A stretch of DNA of 64,000 bases. Origin: Durusdinium trenchii. Lineage: Eukaryota; Sar; Dinophyceae; Suessiales; Symbiodiniaceae. The translations under genes and the position numbers were made by a program. Shown here piece by piece: positions 12,001 to 24,000 of this stretch (its first letter is position 1; every line of letters starts with the position of its first letter). Below the pieces are notes generated by a model that saw nothing but the letters and a program-made list of their open reading frames with translations, made no database searches and had not been told where the DNA came from. Location of the stretch: assembly GCA_963970005.1 (NCBI GenBank), contig CAXAMN010001248.1, positions 20,815 to 84,814 of the forward strand, read 5' to 3'.

Positions 12001-15000
12001 ATTGTTTGGGTTTTTGGATTGAAGAGGCCTCCACATGTTCGCACGTCATCTTCCCACTCACTTGTCTCTCACTTGTCTCTCAGCAGGCCTCTGCCTTCCT
12101 CCGAGTGAGCACTTGCAAGGCGTGCTCCGACAAGGGCAAGGGTTCGGTGCTGCTCAGGTGGCTGAGAGCATCGACCAAGCGGGCCTTGCAGGGGATTTGG
12201 GTGGCCCACTGGTCGGGTCGCCCCCACGAACGCCCGCGAAGGTGGAGCCCTGCCAGAATCGAAGGAGCACCTTCATCGAGAGACCTTCGACCTGCGACCT
12301 GCACAGAAGGTCGCCACAGGGGATCCCCTGCACCCTGCTTCCAAAACCCACCTGCTCGTCACGGAATATGGAGCAAACACCTCGCCTTCGTTTCAGGCTC
12401 CTGCCCACTCTGCCCACGGCTCACGCCCGCCGCGCCTGCGTGAGGGAATAGGTCGCCGCGTGCGAGCCGTAGCGCGCCAAGGTGTGCTGCAGCAGTCCAC
12501 GCATCCGGTGGAACCAATCGGCGCAGACCTTTCGGTTGGCCTCGAAGAACTGCTTCGAAACGCCTCGTAGGTCGGTCGGGTCGAACGACGCGAGCTACCC
12601 GGGCGGAGGGATGGAAGTGAGATGCTGGAGCTGATGGAAGTGGGATGGAAGTGGAAAAAGACGGCTCTTCCTTTGCAAAGAGGTTGTTCTCTGCTTCCAT
12701 GGTCGGTGAGTTGGAGTGTGGGAGAAGAACTGCAGAACTCTCGTTCTTCCAAACAAGGGCTCGGCTTCGCCAAAGCTCCGGGTGGGTGGATGGTGGTGGC
12801 TTTCAAATATGACATGTATATAAGTAGGCACAAAAACCATCATTAGCATCCTTCCCATGTGTGATCAATCCAAATTCCATCACGCCGCAGCAGCTCGCTT
12901 GGACCTACATGCAAGCCCTTGACCTAACTCTGCGTCATGGCACAGCATCTGCCCGAAGAAGATTGAATTGGTTGCTTCATACCTGGAACACCCTTCGACT
13001 TGGATTGGCTCTGTGCATCTCCAAACGCCTGTTCTTTCATCAATGTGTTCTATTGCTAAAAATGCAACATGAGTAGGTATATATATATAATATATATGTA
13101 CACATGCACACACAGTATATCTCTTTCAGAGCTTCTTAGGCCAGGCGCGTCCAGTCCGATCGGGAACCTCTGGTTTGAAGACCACCGGCTCCTGCGCCAG
13201 TAGAATCAGCTGCTCCAGCGCGAAGACCACTTGAACACAGGCCAAAGGGCAGAAACCTGAAACGCCGCGGGTTTCAAAATGATCAAGGTCCAAACCACCC
13301 GCCCCCTACCCCCACTATGTCACGATGCCTTCTTAGCGGTGATGATTTGAAGGTTCATGCCCACAAAAGGTCTAGATGGGAACGTGCTCCGACGATCCCA
13401 GTGGCGCGGTGGCACATATGCGCCACGTTCTCCACCTGTGAAGTAGCAGTAGCATCCACTGCGGGGTGGGTTCAGTGGTCTACCCAGCCATCACGTTGCA
13501 CCCCTCCTGCCTCGAAGAGATCCATCCACAGCCCCCCCCGGGAAGCCCGCCAGGCAATCCCGGAGCAGTTTCACGGAACGGCGGGAGCGATGTGGTGGTC
13601 TAAAAGCCCTAGGATTGCAACAGCCACGTCTTTAATGGTCTCTACCCGGACAACCACAAGTCTGACTGGGGATTTTACACAATAAAACCAGGTCAACATT
13701 TTGTTTGATGGTCGTGGAAGGCTAGGTCTAGGAAAACCTTTCTTGATAGAAGTGCCCACAACAAAAAGGGACAAGAACCCTCCATCCTACAAAAATGGAA
13801 GTTGAACATGGGGAAGTTGATGTTCCTCTACTCACAGGTGTTTCCACTTCCATGATTGTTGAAGGGAGGGTGAATCAAGTGGAAAAAAGTATGGCACTCT
13901 CTCTCTCTCTCTCTGCCAGCTGCATGCTCCTTTTTCTTCCACCTGCGTTGGATATATATATATATATATAATGTAATAAATGACCATGACGATTGAAGAT
14001 CTTGGCAACCTTTCAAGTCCTCCAAACTGTACTCTATATCTATATTCTATTGTAGGTATACGTGCATATATACAGCAACCCAAGGTAAGCACCAGTAGCA
14101 GCGAAAGGGCACTCACGTCATGCCCTCTAAAACTTCAACCATTCACATCCAATGCCCCAACCCTGAATCATCATAGACCGGGCGGGCTCGAGCAGACGCT
14201 TGGTCTAATGGCGCGCTCGTCTCGGCTGTTCGTCATGCGGGTCACTCGAGGAAAACAGGTCGCTTCTTCTTATTGCAAATCGGTCGCCAAGGAGGAGCGG
14301 TTGAGACATTGTGCACCAGCTTCTTCACTACGTGACCTTTTGAGGGCTTTTGAAGTGGTTGCAGACAATCCCCTTAATGGTGGTCCCACAATACAAAGAA
14401 GTGGTTTCCAACACTTTTGAGTTCAATTTGAGTGGGGATCTACTTGTTCTATCTATTTTGGGGGTCTATAATATAGAGGTTTCCATCATCTCAACGGCCG
14501 GGGACGGTTCGAGATGATTACCACGGGATCACCCATCGGAGGTGCGGAGGATCACCGAGCAGCTCCCGTCAATGATGCTGGCATCCAAGGCCGCTCCCTG
14601 CTTCGAGAGGCTCGCCGCGACCTTTTGAGCCACCTGGTCCGACGGCACGGAGGGCGCGAGGGGCACGGATCAAGGAGGCAGTTTTTTGCGAACAAAACCA
14701 TCTGTTCGTAGACCTCTGCCCAGCTCAAAATCAAAGGTCGGACGCGCGGCCAGGTCACCTAGGCTCCCCACCTTGCTCGAGGACTCGATCATCATCGTCT
14801 CCAGCATCTGCAGGCCTCGAAGAGGCACACGGCACGACTGGTTTGGCGCCTTGCCCCTCCAGTGTCCAAGACTTTCCCCGGCAGAAGGGTGGCCGGGTGA
14901 CGCAGGTGCGAAGAGTGCTCGATGTTTTCTCGAGATGGTCAAGGTGAGTCAGGTTCTAGTGTTTCTCGTTCAGGCAGTGCTCCTTCTTTCAAAAGCTCCC

Positions 15001-18000
15001 AAGTCTCAAGAAAGGTGTCTTCTGTTTCACCACGATCAAAGGTCATGTGGCGGTATGTGGCGGTCACCAATGGTGAAGTTCCATGAAACTTCGGCATAAG
15101 ACCCACGTCATGAGCCCAAAGAACTCGAACAATGGTGCCCCTTGTAGGAGAAGCAGGAGGAGGAGGAGGAGTGAAAGAGAACTTGGAAATGGGTTCCGCC
15201 AAGCGTTTCACTTCTTGTTCAGCTTCCAACCCCCTTAGACCGAGTCGACCAACATTTTCGCCCAACATTTTCGCCCAGATTCCAAACCCGGAACTAGGAC
15301 CGCGAGCTGTCATAACAAATGTCTAGGCCCGCAACATTGCAGGGAGCTGAAAGGCCCGGCCCATCATGTCGTGGCCAAGTGGGGAAAATGGACCAAGCTC
15401 GGGCCCTAAGGCTTTCAACAAACATGTCCAGACACGCCCTCATCTGCAGCTGCGCAGCTCGAGGACGCCGAGCCGAAGGGCGACTTCAGGCGGTGCGAGA
15501 CGAAGAACGCCGCAGCCAGCAACAGCAGCCAAAGGGTCTTCAGGTTGTTGGGGACTCCTGGCTGGCCGAACAGTCTCCAAACGGCCTCCCTAAATCCCTT
15601 CAGAAGAAAGGATTGATTGGCCTCCAACCTCTTGAAATGTTCCGAGGAGTCTCACAAGAACACGCTGAAGATGCATCACGAGGCTGGGGCAGCACGGGGC
15701 TGTCATATGGGCGTATGAAATCCCAGTATATATCCCAGTTCAATCTACCCAGCCAGGGCCAGGGGGTCTTCCTATTAAAGATTACACATCCATGTGGAGA
15801 AGAGTGCTGTTGTTTCTGGTGTCGTGCTTGCCCAGCACTGAAGGAAGGAAGAGGGGTATAGAATCATTGTCTGGCTTGAGCAAAAGAATTTGCTTGTGAT
15901 GTCACATGGCCAGCACAGTCCCACAGATTCTCTCAAGGGTCGACGTCATCCAGCATTCCTAGAGGGGTTGAGAGTGCTCCAAAGCTGGCACACACCAAGA
16001 ATCAAGTAAAAGTTCTGGAGCATTCTGAAAATATGTGCAATGACTGGGACTTCTGTCCCAAAAGTAACTTAGTGCGACCGCGACCTGATCAAAAATAAAC
16101 ATGCTTGGGATTGGTTTGATGGGTTTGTTGCGGAAGGCCTAGGGCGCCGCAAGAGTTGGGCCTGGCCAATCCTTACAAACACCCTCTTCTGCCCGCAAAG
16201 CGTCACTCACAGACACGGCCGAGTCCCTTGCAAGGTTTGTCGGAGCTATAGGTTCCCCAAAGATCTCACCACCTTCCCACGCCAAGACCCACCTAAGCAG
16301 AAAAAAGGCACCCAAAAGAAAACGCCTCCCCATCTGTCTGCCCACCTCACCTCACACCTCACCTCACACCTCACCTCGCCCTGCCTGGCGCCCGCCAAAG
16401 CATGGAGGACAAGTACTCTCGAAAGTCCCGGTGTTGCGTCCCGTCGCCCGGGCTCAAGGTGCCTCGGGCCCGGAGGACCGCTGGAGGACGGGTCCGAACC
16501 ACGAGGCGAAAAGCTCAGAAAGTCTGAACGACCTGGAAGACACCGGCGACCAGATTCGCCCCGTCCTCGCCAACGAAGCACAGTCTACCTAGCTTTGCTA
16601 GCTAGAGATGTGGATCAACCATGAAACCTCCCCCCCTGTCGAGATCAAATAGAACATCCATAGGCTGATGAAGTGGGAAATCGAACCCATCGAGCTGACC
16701 CAGACGTTGGGGGAACACCTTGCCTGAAATCAGTGTGACGGAGCCACGGGTCGGTTGAATGAGCTGAAATGTTGCATAGCTCTTGCAGTTCAGGTTGATG
16801 ATCGCAGTCTTGATACTCCATCTAGACCAATCATCTATCTACAGCGCTCATTGAGTCTAACATCCTACCCCCACTCCAACTATTGCCACGCCACGGAGGG
16901 CTGTCAACAGGCTGCCCAGGGATTCACTGCTGAGTTCGGAGCTGGTCACCAGCAAGCTTCGCAACACGCCACTGGGCGCCACCAGCGCCTCGCCCAGGTC
17001 CAGCCGTGCAGCCGCCAGCTTCGCCCAGAGCTTCTGGCGCCCCCGCGCTGCTGCCTCGCCGGGGCACAGTGGGTCCATCAGCTGCCCAAAGCAACTCCGC
17101 AGCAGGCGCCCGAAGCGCGGCTCGTCGCGCCAGAGCGCCAGCGCGCACTCGGCCAGCGCCTGGGGATCCGCCGTTTGGAAGGTCGGCTCCCAGAGCTTCA
17201 GGCGCCCACCGAAGCAATGCCAGAAGGTACCAGGCACCGAAGAGAAGGACTGCAGCAGACGAAGGCCCTTCGAGTGCGGACGCGCTGCCACGAGATGCGA
17301 GACCTCCTCCGCAATCCACTCCACCAGCGCTTCGTCGTCCAGGAGCCGCAGCAGCTTTGCCGCCAGGAGCATCTCGCTCTGACCGTCCGTCTGCCGGCTG
17401 GCCGCCAAGATGGGGCGCAGGCTCTCGGAGAGGACCTGCTGCTGCTTGGGCTCCAGGACCCCTGAGTAGTGCTGTAGAAGCTGCAAGTTGGCCACTCCGG
17501 CGTGCAAACACTCGGTGTCCGAGACCGGCACGAGCTCCTGGAACGGTTCGCAAGGCGGCGGGGCTGTCCATCTTGAGACCACAAAAAGAATCCGCCTGAA
17601 CCGGGGACCCAAGTTGACAGAAGTAGCTGTCCCTCCCATTCTCTTCAGCCTCCTGGTCCTAGGTTGGTTGGGAACATCTCAGTCCGCAAAGCCAAACCTC
17701 CCCCGGGACTTGCCAGGTCTAATCTCCTGCAACTCCTCCAAGACTTTCTCCAGGCAAGCCGCCTGAAGCACCTCGCAGGTGTGAACTCAGCACAAGCAAT
17801 CAAAGGATCTGAATATGCTGCTCCATGGATGGTCCTCATGGTCGTCCCTCTTCAGATTTTTCGGGTGTTTCACCGGACCGACTTCGTACTGGAGAGTGAC
17901 TACTGGTGAGTGAACCCGTCCTGTCCACGTTCGTCTCGCTTTGGAGTCGTGGAGTGTTGCAGGCCCAACACATCACCCATTCTCAAACCAAGGCATCCAC

Positions 18001-21000
18001 CGCACCCGCAGCTGCACGACCTACCGCGCGACGAACTCCCGCGCACCTCCCCGCAGGAGTGGTTCAGCATGGCTTCCCAGGTGGCTTCGCAGAGCTGTCG
18101 GAGCCCCACGTCGCTCAAGGCCTTGAGCTCTCGGAAGGTCCCACTCTGCAGCACCTGCCGAGCGCTCGCGAGCGCCTCGCGGACGAACACGACCCATCCT
18201 GCATCGAAGAAATGATGGATGACGATCCGCTCGAGGGAGCAGAAGCTGGATATGGGTGTTCAAGTAGGACAGACCTCCCAGGCACCCCCTGGAAGAAGGA
18301 ATTTAGACCAGTCAGTCTATCCGGTAGGGGGTCCTCCTAAAATACGGACCTCCTTGGGGCCTCACAGCTCCGAACCAGGGGCAGTCGGAGTGGTGTAGGC
18401 GGCCCCCGAACAAGGTCCGCCTCCAGCGCCGCCATCGCGGAGGAGGGCGAGGGCGATGGCTCGGCGCCGAGGGCTCGGAGGGCGGCCAAGTGCACGGAGG
18501 TGCACCTGGGCGGGGGGCCAGCGCGCCCACGAGGTCGGCCGGGCTGAGATTCCGTCGGGAGGGCACCTCTTAAAACACGCAAGATGAATGAACATCTGAA
18601 GAGATGTGGTGCAACAGACTTGAGATGCCCCACGAGTCACAAATGAACTGTAAACTGTAAGCAGAAAATCCGAAGGTGATTGTCTTGCCGATGGGTTTAC
18701 TTACCACTCTTTGTGACCCTCTTCCAAGGCACCGAGGGGAGTCCCGGTGAACCCCCGGTGGGGATTCGGACAATGGTCGAAACCACCGGCTAGTCAAAAG
18801 CGCTGACCTAGCAGCTAGGTGTGTAGATTCATGACATAAAGTGAGACTTTGCGTGAACAGCTTTGGCCCACAGGTCCTTTCTTCACTAAAGGCCATGAGT
18901 TTGCATGGGCAAGGTGAGCTGAAAGCAGGACAAGAAAGCAACATCAACATTTGTACCACACCAAACTCATGCCCTCAAACACACATCTCATTCTTGAGAG
19001 CCCAATGACCGAAGAAGCGTCTCAATTGTCTGCAGGATTGCAATTTGAATCTCATTGGGGCCCATTTGTTGGGAAAAAAAACATGTACCTCTCCTCTCCA
19101 CTACGGGTAGCCCCACGCAACGATCCTGCAGCTACCTTGATTGGTGGTGAAGCCCCATTCAGCCACAGGCCTATAATTACTGGCTTCATCTGATCTTGGC
19201 CTGGGTCATCACTGCATGGAGGCAGCGCAGGTCCATTCTTCCCTGCTCCCACATCTTGCCCCCGTGACCCATCTCTCACGACAACACGGTCCAGATCGCA
19301 CTCATTGCCGAGTCGCAGCCGGATATGGCACATCCCCCGTGAGATGAGGGAAATGGAACGCTGTGTCCATGCGGACCGCTGACAGAAACGGCTCTGGCCA
19401 TCGGACGCAAAAAGCCCACTGAGCTGCGCTGCCTGATCGATGCATCGGAGCAGTAGGGGAGCCACTTCTGCATAGTGAGCACCCAGGTTCCTCAGATCGG
19501 CGTTCACCAAAGGCTCGCGATCCAAGGAACCCAAAAAGGGCGACCAAACAGCTCACAATTCATCAGCCTGGGTGATGGCCGCCTTGGTCACTCCATCTTC
19601 AGGCCAAGACTCCCCATAGCCTTTGAGAGGCCGTAAAAACTGAAGACTAAGGCATGCAGCTTCTCATGCTCGCCAGCGCTCTGCAATTCGGCCAGCACCT
19701 GTGCACGTGCTCGGTGTGCACGTGCTCGGTGTGACATCCAAAGCTTCGACCGGAAATCTGAGCGGATGAAGTTTGTCCAACAACTTCTTGCAAACGTACA
19801 CAGCCCAGTGGCCCGTGGCAAGACTGTATACATCCAGTCCACGTTCCATCTCGCTCCGTCCAACCCATCGAACTCACGCCCCCCGGACGCAAGAACGACA
19901 GGGAGGATGTCCAGGGCAAGATGCCCAAGCAACTTGGGCAGGACACATCCGACTTGAAATGCCATACACTGGTCATTGCACTGATACGGATGAAAAATAC
20001 GGATCGCCCACCTGAAGCTGGCGCGCTCTCACGGATGGGCCTGAATTGGGGAAACCTCCCCCTACTTCCCCCACCATTTCCCTCCTTGCTCGGCTCCAAC
20101 GCCCTTCCTCCCCCCACCTGTTGGTGCAGCGCCGCCGAGAAGTCCGTGTGGCGCTCCTGGACGATCGAACGAACTCGACCGACCGCCAAGCGGTGACCTT
20201 CATTGGATCCCAAGAGAGGCTGAACAGCCTTAGAGGCATCTGATAGCCCATCCCATATGTACCACTATATACAGGGTTCGAACGTTCAGGTCTCTCAACC
20301 TCTCTTGGATCCTCAACAGGAATGAGATCGCTTCTGGTAGGGCCCCCTTTTTAGAGGTCACGGTTTTAGGTCACGAAAACCGAAAAATGGAAGAAGTCCC
20401 AGTAGACCAGTAAAGCATGAAACACTCCCGAAAACTAACATGGACCCTGAGAATGGAACCCGGAAAGGCTGCTTTCCTCTAGACTCTATCCAAACCAGTG
20501 GTTTTCAGGTTCCATGTCAATGTGCCAGTGCGTAGGAGCCGTAGATAGCAGTTTCTGCGCTTCTTTCTTGAACCAAACGTCGATCTCCCACTGTTTTTGG
20601 CAAATCAGAGTGGATCTGTGATGTGTTCAACCTGGGAGTGCCTCTGGTCTTGTGGGGGTTCAAGGTCACAGGCAGGCAGCTCATTGGGGAGTTGGGCTTG
20701 AGGGGGGAGTGTTACACGACAATCAACAAATGCATCAGGCTTCGGCAAGCACGGTTCGGCAAGCACTGCAAGCACCACACTTCTGATCAATACAAGACCT
20801 GGAGTTTCTCAGCTCTTCGAATGGAAGCCTTGATCCCGTTGTCCAGGTGAGCCGCGCGCAGCGGGCTGTGCCGAACATGAGCGACCGTACGGCGACCGAG
20901 GCACCTGATGCCACTGAGCACTGAAGGCGGCAAAAGCCGTGTTGAGAATGGCACGGCAGTCATCGGACAGTCCTGGAGCCCACAGAACTCGAAGAAACCG

Positions 21001-24000
21001 AAACCCAACAGATCCCCGGACAGAACTCAAATCCTTTAAAAAACACTGGAACGGAGGAAAGTGAACCCGAAACAATTCCAAGTGAAACGTAGGCCCCCAG
21101 GAAGACCATGTTCATCTACTTCCGGGCGTTCTGGTGAATTTCCATCGCCTTGATAGCTCTTTTCTCCCAGAGCTTCCCCCACAAACGCATTTGGGCCCAG
21201 AAGCATCACGGTTGATTGGTGGTATCATGCCACACGGCAAACATGTCCCTTTTTCAGGCACTTTGGAGAAAGAAGAAAAAAGAAAGAGGTCCATGCCTAT
21301 ACTGCCATTAAAGAGGGGAAAAAAATCAAAGCTGCTTTTCTCATCCCATCTTCAACCAGGCCGGACCCCATGTCAACACTGATACTGCTACCGCCCCCGC
21401 TCGGTCCTGGGCGGACGGCCCAGTCATAGAGCAACTGCACCGACGCCTGTCGGAGCCGGCGACGGCGCCGGCGACGGAGAAGGCCACCGTTGCCCCCCCC
21501 CCAACACCGATGCGCATGAGACTGATTCATGCACCACATGCAGACTTCGGAACCCACCACTGCGGCCTGTTGTTTCTGTGTGTTTCGCCGCGGAAAGCCA
21601 CATCAACCCCAACTGGAGTTTGTCCCACTCGGTATATGTCCCCTTTTTTCTTGCGCGGATCACTCTGAAGGCAATTACATTGCATGCAGAACAAAGAATC
21701 TCACTCGCCCATGTTGGGGGGTGCTGTTGGCTGTTGAACTTCTGCCTCTTCCAAACTCAATCAATCTTGAGTATAATGATGCGCTGAAGCTGCTACGAGG
21801 CAAATCTACTGTAGGTACAAATGAACCGACCACTCCAAGTTGGTCATTTTCACCATCACGTCTCAAGGCTCACAAACGGCGGAAGGCGGACGAATGGTGC
21901 CTACTTTCTGCCCATTGGGCAGGCTACAAAAACACAGGGTCTGCTTGCCGGTCATGTGTTCTTGCCGAACACATTCACAACGCCCTCGCAGGAATCCGCA
22001 CCTCCAGGAAACCTTCTGGTTGAGTCTTTAGCTGGCCTATATTATATAACTTGCTTGAAGCTCTCCAACATCCTCGAATCCTCGATCCTTCTCCAGCAGC
22101 CACCTCATCCATCCGGCTCGTCCCGCCAGCTCGTCGCCTGAAAGGTGTCGCTGAACTCCTGCGGCGCCCGTTCCGCTGCCAGGGCCAACGGGGGCACCAC
22201 CTCGTGCAGCATCCGCTGGTGCTGCGTCTGCTCCAGGACCTCCCAAGTCCACAGGGTTCATCAGGGGGAAGCTACACTAGCGCCAGAGGGGTGGGGAAGT
22301 TTAGGAGCTACAGTAAATGGTCACCAGGTGATGTGCTTGCACTCTCAACTTATATGTGTGTTTGGCTTGGTGGGAATTGATGTTGGGCCGTGGCGTCTCG
22401 TCATTAAGTTGATATTTGTCTTCGTTTGCTTTGGAGTTCACTAGCCATGGTTAGGGACACTAGCTCAAAAGCCGAGGTCAACATTCATGATGTGCAACAT
22501 GCCCACATCACATAAGCTCCAAATAATAAAGAAGCATATAAGCTGAATCAACGCTAACCATTTAAAAGATTTTAAAGGAACTTCTCCAGGGCAGCTACAG
22601 TGCCACAGGTTGCGGGACCCTATCTCGCCTTGAGCAAGTTCTCGAAGAGCTTCGTCGCAGGCGTGCCCGTCAACACCCTGGCACCTCGAAAAACAGTGCT
22701 GCAAACCGCGCGGCCCCGGTATGTTCAACGAGGGTATTCAACGGGGGTCGAACGGACCCGCATGTGTGAGGGTGAAGGACTCCGTCCAACGTCTGGCACG
22801 AAGCAAGCAAAATGAGGCAGAAGCTTGGACATCATTCGACCGAGGCCAGTGAAAAGTGTGAAGGTCCAAGATACATTGTTTCATTGTGAATGGGCTAAGG
22901 ACGGTGATGTTCAGGCTCCGAGTACCGTGTTCATGACCCCTCCCCCAAAGTGTCTAGATCTCGGGTATATCCTATTACCGCGCCCAGTGGATGATGATGG
23001 TTAGGTTGCTGGCCGACATCTTTAATCCGACTGTTACAGGCTTCCTGGGACAAACCCGATGTCTAGATCGATTCATGTCGCAGTCCGCCTCTACATGTCT
23101 TCAATCTTCAGACCCCGCAGCGATTCAAACAGTGAAAAGCGCCCAAATCCCTGCCAGGCATGCAACACATTTCGAGTGTTCCTTTTCAACCTACCATGTT
23201 GAACATGTGCCTAGCTCCTTCAACACCCCCCAAAAAAATATATATATAGAATCAAACAAGTTGTTCTTCCAAAAAGGGCCACCTTCAAGGCCAAAACCCC
23301 CCCAGCCACTAGCTCAGCCTCGGCTTCGATCCCGACCCTCAAAGCTCACCGTTTCGCAGGGGTCCTCGGCTCTCGGCGTTTCCCGGCGGGGGTGTAGTGT
23401 GGTGTGGTGTGGTGTGGTGAAGGAATGCTTTTAGGGGCATGAACCCAAAAGGAGGCTCATGGACGGCGTATGATGAGGACATCCATGCCAAATGGGTCAC
23501 TCACCTGAACTGAACACAAAACATTCGGGTGACTCTTTTGGGAAGGGACCCATCCCTTTCGACGGATTAGGCAGTCCCTCAAGGTTGGTCCGCATCAGAT
23601 GGACACTGCTGACACGCTCGGTGCTACGCTAATGGATGATTGATGTTACCCATGTCCCTGCTGAGCAGTGAGCATGCCCAGAATCGATCCAAAGCAATCT
23701 TTACCCATTCTGGACTGCGCTTGTGGAAGGTCTCCTTGAAACCTTAACTTGAATCGCGAACCCTCAGATGATGACTGACTGGTCTCCCTTGACTGCCAAG
23801 TACTTTGTGCATGCGGAAGCAGCGCCACGCAACGGAAAGAAAAACAACAGGTGGTGGGTGTCAAAAAGGAAGCCCCAGCGCCCCCCAGCACCCCTCAGCG
23901 AGTGCCGGGACTCCATTTCCAGCATGCCCCGCAGCAGGCGCAGCAAGGCTTGCAGTCGCGGGAAGGTCAGGGAAGCATTGAAGCGCCGCAGCAGATGTTT

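Noticed and set aside
16755-17599. Plus-strand ORFs of 197-236 aa opposite the long SMG1-like exon
   Set aside because: Gln/Arg/Ala-rich shadows of a GC-rich exon. The minus frame has regular helices and fitting splice phases.
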